A DNA stretch of 64,000 bases from Rhizobium leguminosarum (GCF_001679785.1 NZ_CP016286.1:992001-1056000), one strand, 5' to 3'; shown: positions 8,829-17,881, counted from the first letter of the stretch. The notes: generated by a model not told the origin, from the sequence alone. Program-made: numbers and translations.

Positions 8829-8854
8829 GGAACGACCCTGGGCTCCAGCTAGTT
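8829..8854 (+). promoter_or_regulatory. candidate EcfG-type general stress promoter
   Basis: GGAAC (8829-8833), 17 bases, then AGTT (8851-8854), one mismatch from the general-stress consensus. It ends 48 bases before the DUF1236 gene, a position similar to the other candidates in this window. Confidence 0.45.
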
Positions 8855-8902
8855 GGTTTGCCAGCGGTCACGAAGGCCGCCTCGAAACAGAAGGAGGAGA
8901 AA

Positions 8903-9298
8903 ATGCTCTCCAAGCTTATCGTCGGTGCGGCTGCCGCGACCCTCATGTCGGGCGCCGCATTTGCCCAGTCCTCGACCGTCAATGGTGCCGCCGGTGGCGC
9001 GGTTACCGGTGCGATCGTCGGCGGTCCAGTCGGCGCTGCTGTCGGCGGCGTTGCCGGCGCAGTCGTTGGTACGGCGATCGATCCGCCGCCCCAAAAGGTC
9101 ATCACCTATGTCCGCGAGGCTCCGGCCCCGTCGGCGCGCGTGGTCGTCAAGGAGAAGGTTGTCGTCGGCCAGCCCCTGCCGGAGACGGTCGTCGTGACGC
9201 CTATTCCGGATGACCCGACCTATGCTTACGCGGTGGTCAATGATGAACGTGTCATCGTCGAGCCGTCGTCCCGCAAGGTGATCCAGGTTATCAAGTGA
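8903..9298 (+). CDS. DUF1236 exported protein
   Basis: A 131-residue secreted protein. A Sec signal peptide (MLSKLIVGAAAATLMSGAAF, cleaved after AQ) is followed by a glycine-zipper-like stretch (AAGGAVTGAIVGGPVGAAVG) and a C-terminal domain ending in YAYAVVNDERVIVEPSSRKV, the DUF1236 signature. AAGGAGG lies 6 bases before the ATG. DUF1236 proteins are common in Rhizobiales and have no assigned biochemical role; an envelope location is inferred. First gene of a four-gene run of exported proteins. Confidence 0.85.
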   Translation: MLSKLIVGAAAATLMSGAAFAQSSTVNGAAGGAVTGAIVGGPVGAAVGGVAGAVVGTAIDPPPQKVITYVREAPAPSARVVVKEKVVVGQPLPETVVVTPIPDDPTYAYAVVNDERVIVEPSSRKVIQVIK

Positions 9299-9414
9299 CC
9301 TGATCCTACGCGGTCTCTGCCGCGTCTTGCCTCTCAACATCATCGTTAGAACCTGAGAACCGCCGCACGACGGACGACAGCGTCGTCGTGCGGCCAAAAA
9401 GCAGAGAGATTGTT

Positions 9415-10287
9415 ATGAAGACCAAAACACTCGCCGTGCTGATGACGGCACTGTCGATCGGCGTTTCGCCGGTGGGCATCATTTCCGCCGTGGCGCAGGA
9501 CGCGCCGATTCTTCCCAAGAAAGGTGCTGCTCAAAACGACCAATCCAGCGGCGGCGCGACCCAGCAACCGGATGCGGGCGGTGCCTCCTCGGGCGGCGCG
9601 GGAGTATCGAGCGAGCAAGCCACGCAGCCTTCCGGCTCCGACGGAAGCTCGTCGGGTGCGTCGAGCGGAACCTCCACGGATGGATCTTCCGATCAGACGA
9701 CAACTCAGCCCGGAGCTAAGAAGCAGTCCGGAAGCTCGACCGAAACCGGCTCCGGTGCCGCAGGCACGGACGCCTCAGGCGGAAGCCCGGACAGTTCGAA
9801 GTCTTCCAAGTCGGGACAGTCCTCGACGGAAAGCCAGAAGCCTGCCGGCAGCCAGGACACTGGCACGTCGACCGGCTCCGATGAAACCCAGAAGTCCGGC
9901 GACGCGAAGTCTTCCAGCGGCTCGACCGAGACCCAGTCGAACAGCAAGACGAAGGCCGAGAACAACAACCCATCCGTCGACAGCAACACTGAGAACACCA
10001 CGAAGACTGAGACGAGCAATACGACCGACGTGAACATCTCCGTCGAACAGCAGACGGAAATCCGCAGCGTCGTGAAGGAGGTTCATGTCGAGCCGGTTCG
10101 GGAGGCGGATTTCACGGTCTCGGTCGGCACCACCATCCCGAAGAAGATCAGGCTCGAGCCGCTGCCGCCGCGGATCGTGGAAATTGTACCGCAGTACAAG
10201 GCCTACCGTTTCTTCCTTCTCGCGGATGGCCGGATCGTCATCGTCGATCCTTCCGCATTCACGATCGTCTACATCATTTCGGCATAA
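9415..10287 (+). CDS. DUF1236 exported protein with long Ser/Thr/Gly-rich linker
   Basis: A 290-residue protein. A signal peptide (MKTKTLAVLMTALSIGVSPV onward) is followed by about 170 residues of low-complexity Ser, Gly, Thr, Gln and Lys (for example SGSSTETGSGAAGTDASGGS), then a DUF1236 domain whose end (YKAYRFFLLADGRIVIVDP) parallels the previous gene. The two products are therefore paralogous at the C-terminus, and the linker length is the main difference. It lies 116 bases after the first DUF1236 gene. Probably an envelope or periplasmic protein reaching through peptidoglycan; that is inference. Confidence 0.8.
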   Translation: MKTKTLAVLMTALSIGVSPVGIISAVAQDAPILPKKGAAQNDQSSGGATQQPDAGGASSGGAGVSSEQATQPSGSDGSSSGASSGTSTDGSSDQTTTQPGAKKQSGSSTETGSGAAGTDASGGSPDSSKSSKSGQSSTESQKPAGSQDTGTSTGSDETQKSGDAKSSSGSTETQSNSKTKAENNNPSVDSNTENTTKTETSNTTDVNISVEQQTEIRSVVKEVHVEPVREADFTVSVGTTIPKKIRLEPLPPRIVEIVPQYKAYRFFLLADGRIVIVDPSAFTIVYIISA

Positions 10288-10336
10288 CGGGCAGTGCCCG
10301 GCGGCGGCCTCCGCCGCCGGGGCCAAGGAGAGGAAC

Positions 10337-10504
10337 ATGATCTATTCCGAAGAGAAATCCGGTGGTCTGGCCTTGCCGCTGATCGTCATCCTGCTGGCAA
10401 TGGCCGTTATTCTCGCGGTGCTTGTTGCCACAGGCGGCCGACAGGGCAGTACCTCCGGCCGCGTCTGGGTTCCACAGGCTCAACAGCAGGGGTCGGGACA
10501 ATGA
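10337..10504 (+). CDS. tiny single-span membrane protein
   Basis: A 55-residue protein: an acidic start (MIYSEEKSGG), one membrane helix (LALPLIVILLAMAVILAVLV) and a Gln/Gly-rich tail. AAGGAG stands 7 bases before the ATG. Its stop codon overlaps the next start by 4 bases (ATGA), which strongly supports both genes being real and translationally coupled. Function unknown. Confidence 0.75.
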   Translation: MIYSEEKSGGLALPLIVILLAMAVILAVLVATGGRQGSTSGRVWVPQAQQQGSGQ

Positions 10505-11082
10505 AAGCCATCGCATCCGTTGCCTTTGGGATCTTGAGCTCGGTCGGGGCTTGCATGGCTGCTGCATCTGTCGCGTCCCACGTCGTGGCGGATTCCGAGC
10601 CCCACGCTTTCAATGACCTTGCAGCGCCCGATCTCTGGACGACGGCGCCGGTGAAAGTCGATCCTCGGCAGCAGCGCTATGAGCGAATTCCGCCTCTCTA
10701 TTCCAGCTATGTCACCGAGGCATCGGCCGTCATTACCGCAAGGGCCAGGCCGGAACCCGTTCGCCCGACGGCCGAACGTCAGACACCCCAGCCAGAATTT
10801 TCGGTCGAGCATCTTGCCTGGTGTGCGGACCGCTACCGCTCTTTCGACCCCGCGACGAACAGTTATCGTTCCTATAGCGGCGAGACCCGCGAGTGCATGT
10901 CGCCGTTCCAGCGGATCGTCGCGGGGGCTGATGAAGGCATCGGCACGAAAGTAAATGCACAGGCGGCAGCCCGGTGCGCCGCTCGCTACAAGTCGTATCG
11001 AGCGGAAGACAATACGTATCAACCATGGGACGGACCGCGGCGCAGTTGCGACGTGTCGGATCTCGTAGCGGCGAGCAACTGA
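10501..11082 (+). CDS. BA14K-like exported protein
   Basis: A 193-residue protein with an N-terminal hydrophobic export signal (ASVAFGILSSVGACMAAASV). Two copies of a BA14K-like cysteine motif follow: HLAWCADRYRSFDPATNSYR and RCAARYKSYRAEDNTYQPWD, each followed by a Cys (TRECMS, RRSCDV). The BA14K family was first known as an immunoreactive Brucella protein with lectin-like properties. A segment LWTTAPVKVDP recurs in the protein encoded at 60309-60626. Start overlaps the previous stop (ATGA). Confidence 0.78.
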   Translation: MKAIASVAFGILSSVGACMAAASVASHVVADSEPHAFNDLAAPDLWTTAPVKVDPRQQRYERIPPLYSSYVTEASAVITARARPEPVRPTAERQTPQPEFSVEHLAWCADRYRSFDPATNSYRSYSGETRECMSPFQRIVAGADEGIGTKVNAQAAARCAARYKSYRAEDNTYQPWDGPRRSCDVSDLVAASN

Positions 11083-11194
11083 TGTGCTCGCGCGGTGCGT
11101 ACCCGATTGCACGACCTGGTCAGTCGGACTAAAGTCCGTGTTGCAAACGCTACGGTTGTGATACCTGGTTGCATTCAGAGCTTGGAGAGCGGGG

Positions 11195-11509
11195 ATGGCG
11201 ACGGCGCTGATAACGGAAATCCAGCAGGCACAGACAAGGCTTCCGCTCTTGAGCCGGGCAGACCGTGGAGCCCTTATCGTTCGCATTCTCCGCGAGCTGA
11301 AGACGCATCGGCGAGAGGTTCTCGGACATGTGCCGGCCGAGCGCTGCGTTTGGATCGACAAGCTGATCGCGTCCGTGTCCTCGACGATATCGGAAATCGC
11401 CAACATGCAGGACGCCGAGTTCAATCGCGTCTTGAATGAGTTCGAAAAGCTTATAGCGACGCTCGATGACATTTCGGATACCGAGAAGCGGTCGAAGACA
11501 ATTCACTGA
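11195..11509 (+). CDS. hypothetical helical protein
   Basis: A 104-residue soluble protein, predicted helical throughout, with no cysteine cluster or signal. It contains RADRGALIVRILRELKTHRR and EFNRVLNEFEKLIATLDD, suggesting a helical bundle. GGAGAG lies about 8 bases before the ATG. No family recognised. It stands alone between the BA14K-like gene and the convergent LysR gene. Confidence 0.55.
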   Translation: MATALITEIQQAQTRLPLLSRADRGALIVRILRELKTHRREVLGHVPAERCVWIDKLIASVSSTISEIANMQDAEFNRVLNEFEKLIATLDDISDTEKRSKTIH

Positions 11510-11644
11510 GAGGGTCACCAGCGGGCGGCCAAATGAGCGCCTCACCGGAAGCGATCCCTGCGCGTCGGCGTTTTCCTTCCATGATGCGTTACATCGAATA
11601 TGCAGCCATCCAAAGGGCGCCGTAGAAAAGACGATGACCTATCG

Positions 11645-12538
11645 TCAGGCTCGATGGCGCAGGGCGTCGACGAGCGCCACGAAAGCCGGAGAGGACTGCC
11701 TTCTGCTGGGATAGTAGAGATGGTAGCCATCCCAGTGTGGCGAAAAGGCTTCCAGCACGCGTCTCAGACGGCCTTCCGCGATATGAGGTAGCGCGACGTC
11801 TTCCGGTACGTATGCCAGGCCAAGTCCGTCCAGCGCCGCTTCCACACTCTGATAGGAGTTATTGAAGGCAAGCTGTCCCTCGACCCTGATCCTGATCTCT
11901 TTCCCGTTGTCTTCGAACTCCCATGCCCAGAAGCCGCCATATGTGGGCAGGCGCTCGTTGATACAGTTGTGGCGGACGAGGTCCTGCGGATGCTCCGGAA
12001 CCCCCTTGCCCTCGAAATATGAGGGTGCTCCGACGACGGCAAAAGGGAAATCAGGCCCGATGCGTGTCGAGATCATGTCTTTCGCCACCTGCTCCCCCAT
12101 CCGGACGCCGCCGTCGAAGCGCTCGGTCACGATGTCAGACAGCCCGTTTTCGCGTATCAGCTCCACTTTGATGTCAGGGTTGTTCGGCAGGAAGCGCTGG
12201 AGTTTCGGCCAGATGATCCACCTTATTGCGTGGTCTGATGCCGTGATGCGGAGGTTCCCGGCCGGCTTTTCCCTGAATTCGGTGAGGGTTTCAAGTTGCG
12301 CCTCGATCTCGTCGAAATGAGGCCCCACGCCTTGGAACAACCGCTCTCCGGCGTCGGTGAGCGAAACGGCCCGCGTGGTACGGGTCAGCAGCCGGATTCC
12401 GAGCCGTGTCTCGAGCTGGCGGACAACGTGGCTGAGCGCCGATTGAGACACGCCCAGCTTCGCAGCCGCTCGCGTAAAATTCTTCTCTCGGGCGACCGCC
12501 AGAAAAGCCAGCAGGTCATTGACGCTCTCGCGCGGCAT
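11645..12538 (-). CDS. LysR-family transcriptional regulator
   Basis: A 297-residue LysR regulator. The N-terminal winged helix-turn-helix (FTRAAAKLGVSQSALSHVVR) is followed by LETRLGIRLLTRTTRAVSLT and a type 2 periplasmic-binding-fold effector domain, including the ASDHAIRWIIWPKLQRFLP segment typical of the CrgA/PecT-like subgroup. It is divergent from the L,D-transpeptidase gene with a 128-base gap. A local regulatory link is possible but unproven. Confidence 0.92.
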   Translation of the reverse strand: MPRESVNDLLAFLAVAREKNFTRAAAKLGVSQSALSHVVRQLETRLGIRLLTRTTRAVSLTDAGERLFQGVGPHFDEIEAQLETLTEFREKPAGNLRITASDHAIRWIIWPKLQRFLPNNPDIKVELIRENGLSDIVTERFDGGVRMGEQVAKDMISTRIGPDFPFAVVGAPSYFEGKGVPEHPQDLVRHNCINERLPTYGGFWAWEFEDNGKEIRIRVEGQLAFNNSYQSVEAALDGLGLAYVPEDVALPHIAEGRLRRVLEAFSPHWDGYHLYYPSRRQSSPAFVALVDALRHRA

Positions 12539-12666
12539 TCACGAGCTCCTTCGGATCGAATGGCCGTTGTACTGAATTTGCTGAGGCTGGACATTGAAAT
12601 CATCGTGAACACCCGCCTGGCTCTGTTCGCACTGGAACAAGTTGCGCCGCTGGCCATTTGTCGTCC

Positions 12667-13659
12667 ATGAAAACAGCCCTGCCGATGTCGCTGCTCGCTC
12701 TGGCCTTCTCCGTTGGCGGTGCTGTCGCGCGCGAACTCCGACCCGAAGAAATCAATACCGCGTCGATTGCGTCCATCGGGACTGAGAAATCTGGGCCGGG
12801 AGATCCAGACCCGGCGATCGTCCGTCTTCAGGTTCTGCTCGACCGTGCAGGCTCGTCTCCCGGCGTGATCGACGGCCTCTCGGGCGAAAACGTCGACAAG
12901 GCCGTGGCCGGCTTCGAGGCGATGAACAACCTGCCTGTCGATGGGAGGCTCGATCCAGAGGTCGCCTCCCGCCTGGAAGGCAATGCCCCGATCGTTGAGA
13001 GCTATGTCGTCTCGGCAGAGGATGCCGCGGGTCTCGTTGACAAGATCCCTGAAGACTATGGCGAGAAGGCAAAGATGCAAAGCTTGGGATATACGAGCGT
13101 TGCCGAGAAACTGTCCGAGCGGTTCCACATGGGTATCGATCTCGTGCATGCGCTCAACCCGGCTTCGCAGTTTGCTCCTGGCGACACGGTGTGGGTGGTG
13201 AACCCGGGTCCTCCAAGGGAAGGGAGGGTCAAGAGGATCGAGGCTGACAGGAAGACCGGGCAGGTGCTCGCCTATGCTGCGGATGGATCGCTGCTTGCAG
13301 TCTATCCCGCAACGATCGGAAGCGAAGACAATCCGGCGCCGTCAGGCAAGCACAAGGTTAAGGGCGTCGCACGGATGCCGGTCTACAGATATGACCCGAA
13401 GCGCAACTTCAAGCAGGGAAAGAACGACAAGGTCCTGACGATCCCGAAGGGGCCGAACGGTCCTGTTGGTACGGTCTGGATCGACCTGACTGAGCCCACC
13501 TATGGGATACATGGGACACCGGAGCCGAAGCTCATCGACAAGGTGGGATCGCATGGCTGCGTGCGGCTGACGAACTGGGATGCCGAAGAGTTGGCGGCTA
13601 TGGTCAAGCCAGGGGTCGTGGTGGACTTCGTCAATCGAAGTTCAGCCACGCCGAAATGA
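12667..13659 (+). CDS. L,D-transpeptidase with peptidoglycan-binding domain
   Basis: A 330-residue periplasmic cell-wall enzyme that forms 3-3 crosslinks or attaches proteins to peptidoglycan. A signal peptide (about residues 1-21) is followed by a PG_binding_1-like repeat (IVRLQVLLDRAGSSPGVIDG), a LysM-like middle and a YkuD catalytic domain with IHGTPEPK (His282) and SHGCVRLTNWD (His296, Cys298). The ATG at 12667 is used; an in-frame TTG lies three codons earlier. Confidence 0.93.
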   Translation: MKTALPMSLLALAFSVGGAVARELRPEEINTASIASIGTEKSGPGDPDPAIVRLQVLLDRAGSSPGVIDGLSGENVDKAVAGFEAMNNLPVDGRLDPEVASRLEGNAPIVESYVVSAEDAAGLVDKIPEDYGEKAKMQSLGYTSVAEKLSERFHMGIDLVHALNPASQFAPGDTVWVVNPGPPREGRVKRIEADRKTGQVLAYAADGSLLAVYPATIGSEDNPAPSGKHKVKGVARMPVYRYDPKRNFKQGKNDKVLTIPKGPNGPVGTVWIDLTEPTYGIHGTPEPKLIDKVGSHGCVRLTNWDAEELAAMVKPGVVVDFVNRSSATPK

Positions 13660-13749
13660 GGGGGAAGATATTGAAAATCCCACTCTTCTCTGCTTCTCAC
13701 TGACGACTTCCTGCTCAGCGCCTGCGCATAGGCCGTGCCGCCTGCATGA

Positions 13750-13980
13750 TCAGTTCGCTTGAGGCTTGTATGCGACATCTTTCCGAACCGAAGCGACGCC
13801 CTTTACCGCGCGAAGCGCATCGAGCGCATCAGGATTGACAGTACCGTTGACAATCATGAAGCGCTCGTGGCTTTGCACCTGTTCGAGGCCTTTCAACTTC
13901 AAGTCGCCGACGACCTCTCCCAAACTGCGGGCCTCCTTTTTATCGATCCGAATGGTAACTTCAATCTTATCGGTCGTCAT
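13750..13980 (-). CDS. free-standing subtilisin-propeptide-like (I9-fold-like) small protein
   Basis: A 76-residue protein whose order of elements (strand KIEVTIRID, helix EVVGDLKLKGLEQV, strand RFMIVNGTV, helix NPDALDALRAVKGV, strand ASVRKDVAYKPQ) is that of the beta-alpha-beta-beta-alpha-beta inhibitor I9 propeptide. The 'VKGVASVRKD' ending is like the propeptide's last strand before the protease. Its start overlaps the protease stop by 4 bases (ATGA), so the two are translationally coupled. Likely a folding chaperone or inhibitor acting in trans on the adjacent protease. The fold call is mine, from pattern only. Confidence 0.6.
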   Translation of the reverse strand: MTTDKIEVTIRIDKKEARSLGEVVGDLKLKGLEQVQSHERFMIVNGTVNPDALDALRAVKGVASVRKDVAYKPQAN

Positions 13981-15326
13981 ACCTCGCCGCTTCCTCTTGC
14001 CTGGAGCAGGCCCTTGCCAACATCCCTAGCAGGGGAAGATAGGGGCTTTGTAAGCTGAATCAAGCGCGCCCATAGCGCCCATCCGCGAAACTTCGGATCA
14101 GACTGAGCAATAAGAGCCGCAACGCCAGCAACATGTGGAGTCGCCATGCTGGTGCCATCCCATCGGTCATACTTATCATCGGGCAAGCTCGAAAATATGT
14201 CGACGCCAGGAGCGGCAATGTCCACTTCCTGACCAGGATTCAAACCGCCGCATGAGAACGACGCCGGCACGAAGGGGCGATCCACGGCGCCAACTCCCAG
14301 GATCGTGGACGCATTCGCCGGAGAACCAACTGGCGCAATCTGTTGAGGACGAGAACTCTCGTTCCCAGCGGCGGCAACAACTAAAGTTCCCGCGTCTAAA
14401 CATACCTGCCCAATTTGCTCGTAGTCGTCACTCGGCGCATCTCCAAATTGCGTTGCAGCGCCTAGCGACATCGAAATAACATGGCAACCTTCATCCAGCG
14501 CCCATTCCATGCCGGCAATGACCGACCGGTCGGTGCCGAAGCCGTCGTCGCCCAGCACCTTTCCAGCGTAGATTTCCGCCTCATGGGCGATGCCGTAGCG
14601 TGGGCCGCTGGTCGGTCGCAATGGACCGCATGCCGTGCCGATGCAATGCGTTCCGTGACCGTGAACATCGCCTTCGGAACTACGTGTTGCAAAGAGCTTC
14701 TTGGTGACGGAGCGGCCGACAAAATCCTGATGAGTTTCGTCAAATCCGGTATCCAGTACTGCTACCTTGATGCCGGCCCCGCTCAGGTCACCTTCGATAG
14801 CCCTGATAGCCTGCAGTCCCCAAGTGTTGCTGGTCTCGTCAAAGGCGGCCCGGGCCACAAGCCCCTCCGCGCCCTTTTTGCCCAATAAGCGATCGACCAG
14901 TTCGTTCACAGCGTCACGATAGCCGAGCAGGTAGTCACGGTCCAAAGAGGTTGCAACGCCGCCCACCTGTGCGAGGTCTAGCCGCATCGTCTGCGGGCCG
15001 CCGAGAGCACGATAGGATCGCTCTGGCCGAGCCGCGCTGATGACCTTCCGCTGCATGGCATTTTGCAACATGGGCTTCAGTCTCTCGCCGTCACGGCGCA
15101 CAATTGCGATTCCGAAACGTTCGAAGTACTGAACATCAGCGCCATCGAAATCATTTGGCACCGCCACGGCGCTGCGAAAATCTTTGGACGATGCGACACG
15201 GAAGCCGCCTTTTTCGAGTTGCTGTACACCCTCGCTCCTTGCTTTGGGTGTAAATCGCACCACCATGCCAAGACCCGATGTGCCGTCGCCTTGTGCGTTG
15301 ACCCTGCCTCGCGTTGATTTCGCCAT
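13977..15326 (-). CDS. S8 family (subtilisin-like) serine protease without signal peptide
   Basis: A 449-residue subtilase. The catalytic triad is seen as Asp192 (VAVLDTGFDETH), His224 (DVHGHGTHCIGTA) and Ser393 (DGTSMATPHVAGVAALIAQS), with the oxyanion Asn322 in VVAAAGNES. The first 150 residues are a charged region including a possible degenerate prodomain (GLGMVVRFTPKARSEGVQQL). No signal peptide is visible, so the enzyme may be cytosolic or exported by a non-Sec route. The ATG at 15326 (GGAGAG upstream) is chosen over one 13 codons earlier. Coupled to the I9-like gene. Confidence 0.88.
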   Translation of the reverse strand: MAKSTRGRVNAQGDGTSGLGMVVRFTPKARSEGVQQLEKGGFRVASSKDFRSAVAVPNDFDGADVQYFERFGIAIVRRDGERLKPMLQNAMQRKVISAARPERSYRALGGPQTMRLDLAQVGGVATSLDRDYLLGYRDAVNELVDRLLGKKGAEGLVARAAFDETSNTWGLQAIRAIEGDLSGAGIKVAVLDTGFDETHQDFVGRSVTKKLFATRSSEGDVHGHGTHCIGTACGPLRPTSGPRYGIAHEAEIYAGKVLGDDGFGTDRSVIAGMEWALDEGCHVISMSLGAATQFGDAPSDDYEQIGQVCLDAGTLVVAAAGNESSRPQQIAPVGSPANASTILGVGAVDRPFVPASFSCGGLNPGQEVDIAAPGVDIFSSLPDDKYDRWDGTSMATPHVAGVAALIAQSDPKFRGWALWARLIQLTKPLSSPARDVGKGLLQARGSGEV

Positions 15327-15996
15327 GATACCAACTCTCCCCCATCTTTCACGGTTTGAAAGCAATACAAAAGCCGCAAGCTTGACGCGGCATACCCGTT
15401 AATCGAGCCGAAACTCGCGTTCGGGACAGCGGCGGCCCTAAAGGTAGATCGATGCGGATTGCCGCTGACTTGCCGCGAGAACACAAAGCTTCGCCGTCCG
15501 AAAATTGGAGCATTCGGCAGGCAAGCATAATAAATTGTACCTTGTAGGTCGATTTCGGGATGTACTTCCCTAGATAAAATCTCGGCGGCAAATATACATC
15601 TTATTGTTGAGTTAGCAAATGAAAATTCTAGTGGATGTTCGTCAGCATTTCATTGCTTTTCAGGTAACCTATACTTCTGCATCTCCTCCCATTGGTTTTC
15701 CTCGTTATTTTTGGGCCTGAGGAGGCCCTGTCCGATTATCGATACTGCCGTGCAATAATGGACTTGCCGCGAAAAGCGCCGGCGATGCCGGCTGTGGCAC
15801 CGCTTACAGCGAGGCGCCAACCGCGGGGCAGGGGGTACGATGCGCACAAAACGAGTGCGCTGAATCCGCACATATATCGACCTGTTTACGGGTAATTTAC
15901 CAACTTTAAGATGAATAATAGCCCAATATGATTAGTTGACTTCGCGTTCTAGGTGTATGAATTATCCCGCGGGCTGGAAAACGGAGGGTGTTGCCA
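15327..15996. other. intergenic region, no gene found
   Basis: About 670 bases between divergent protease and peroxidase genes. The stretch 15500-15960 is clearly AT-richer than its surroundings. Short open frames here have no coding character or ribosome sites. It should hold the promoters of both neighbours, but I could not identify either. Confidence 0.5.
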
Positions 15997-17821
15997 ATGG
16001 CAATCGTTTTTCAATCGCACGGGGGTGCGGAGAAAGAGCGCGCAGTTCCAGGGCCGAGCGTTCGGGCCGGGCGGCCAGCGACGGGTGACGTCGCGGTCGA
16101 TGAAGAAGCTGACTTCGGTTATTTCGTACCGCCATTAGATGCGCCAGAGAATTACCTTCCCAACACGGCGGAAACGCTTGGGGAACTCGATGAGCTCGGC
16201 GAAATGATGATCGATGTTGTCGCGACGCCGACGAGCGAGGATCCGACGGAAGATTCCACGCTCCCGCCTGTCTTCACATATTGGGGACAATTCCTGGATC
16301 ACGAGCTGACGGCCCGAACTGATCGCGAAGGGGCGATCTCGAGCATGGTCAACGCTCACCCGCCTGTCGCCTCGTCGACAGTGGAGAGCCAGTTCAGAAA
16401 TGCTCGCTCGCCCCGTTTCGATCTGGATAGTGTCTACGGCGGATCTGCCGTCGGCGAGGGGATAGATGCAGATGTTGTCAAAGTGATCTCCGGCCTTCGC
16501 CACCCCACGCTGACAAACAAAATGCGTGTAGGGACAGCCGTCGATCCGGGGCCGCTTCCAGACAACCTCGACGAACATCGCGACCTTCCTCGTTATGGCC
16601 AGGTCCAGTCGTCTGTCCGGGAGGCGGCTTTACGTCTGGCTCAGGCCGCGATGACTCCCGAGGCGTTTCAGAAATTCTCCGATAGCTTGCCCCAGCGGGC
16701 GATAATCGGGGATAATCGCAACGATGAAAATCTTGTCGTCGCGCAGTTCCATCTGAGCTTTCTCCGGTTTCATAACAAGGCAGTCGACTATCTTGCATCG
16801 CATGACACGGGCTGGATCGCCGATTTCAGCTCAGCGCAGGCTCTGACAAGACTTCATTACCAATGGTTGATTGTAGAAGGATATCTCAAGGGCGTTTGCG
16901 ATCCGGTTGTGGTGGACCGCGTCGTCAACGATCGGGCATCTCATTTCTTCAAATTCAGAGCCGAGTTCGATGCCCGGAGGCAGAATACCCGGCTCGGCAA
17001 TGCTCTGCCGTTGGAGTTCTCCACCGCAGCCTATCGGTTCGGTCATTCCATGGTCAGAACCTTCTATGACTACAACAAGAACTTTGGGCGGCCGGGCACA
17101 GGTTTTCTACCGCGCGCCACCTTGAAGTTGCTTTTCGAATTCACTGGCGGCGGCGGCAGGCTGGATGACGACAAGAAGCTGCCCAAGAATTGGATAATCG
17201 ACTGGACGCGCTTTACGGGAGCCGATCCCCATGATGCGAGCGATGGGGAGCCGGCCCGTCTTGCCAGGAGGATCGATACGGAGCTTGCTCCGCCATTGCA
17301 TACGCTGTTCAAGGAGGGGGAGGACCAGGCCGACCAACAGCTCAAGGAGTTGTTCAAGAACCTGGCAAGGAGGAACCTTCGTCGGGGCTACAATCTCAGG
17401 CTCCCGACGAAGGTTCCTCCTTCGTCGGGGCTACAATCTCAGGCTCCCGACGGGCCAGGCTTTGCACAAGCATCTCAGGCAAATTGGCGCGGTGCAGTCC
17501 TCGCCGATCCAAGATGTCTCAGCATTGTTCGCCGCGAAGCCCGATTTGAAGAACTTCCTCGCCGGCACTGCATCGCGTTTCCACGAGCGTACGCCGATCT
17601 GGTTCTACATTCTGGCCGAAGCCGAGGCTGCAGGCGGAAATCGATTGGGCGAAGTCGGGAGCTGTCTCGTGGCGTCGACCTTCGTGGGCGTGCTGCTTGC
17701 GGATCCGGACTCGGCTCTTTCGCGTGGGTTCACGCCCAGTCAGAGCCCTCTCAAGATGCCAGACAACTCACCGATCGACTCGATCATCAAATGGATGCGG
17801 TTCGCGGCGGTCATGCCATAG
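15997..17821 (+). pseudogene. animal-type haem peroxidase, disrupted by a 43-bp duplication
   Basis: A haem peroxidase of the animal/myeloperoxidase superfamily. Visible are the distal His102 in TYWGQFLDHELT, the IIGDNRNDENL loop and the proximal His350 in AAYRFGHSMV. After LARRNLRRGYNLRLPT the frame is lost: a 43-base insertion (17410-17452) shifts it by +1. Without the insertion the frame continues GQALHKHLRQIGAV, then FYILAEAEAAGGNRLGEVG, to the stop at 17819-17821, giving 593 residues. As it stands the frame runs on out of phase to 17937. A GGAGGG site precedes the ATG at 15997. No signal peptide. Likely inactive unless the region is resolved differently. Confidence 0.88.
17367..17452. 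repeat. quasi-palindrome with 34-bp direct repeat (template-switch scar)
   Basis: A 34-base direct repeat (17376-17409 and 17419-17452, period 43) that also contains a perfect 20-base inverted repeat (17367-17386 with 17403-17422, loop 16). The spacer between copies is the reverse complement of the sequence just before copy one. This is what is expected if a replication fork copied the opposite strand at a short hairpin (CGTCGGG/CCCGACG) and then returned. Confidence 0.9.
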
Positions 17822-17835
17822 TGCTCGCAAGACTG

Positions 17836-17862
17836 TTGCCTCGCCGCACCGCGGCGAGGCAA
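17836..17862 (+). terminator. hairpin terminator after the peroxidase gene
   Basis: A perfect 12-bp stem TTGCCTCGCCGC/GCGGCGAGGCAA with loop ACC, 14 bases after the peroxidase stop and just before the convergent phhA stop. There is no long T run; it may serve both strands. Confidence 0.6.
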
Positions 17863-17881
17863 ACCGCCATATCATCGGGGT

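Noticed and set aside
15650..15895. Short overlapping frames in the protease/peroxidase gap
   Set aside because: Both strands are open by chance; no signal, family or ribosome site.
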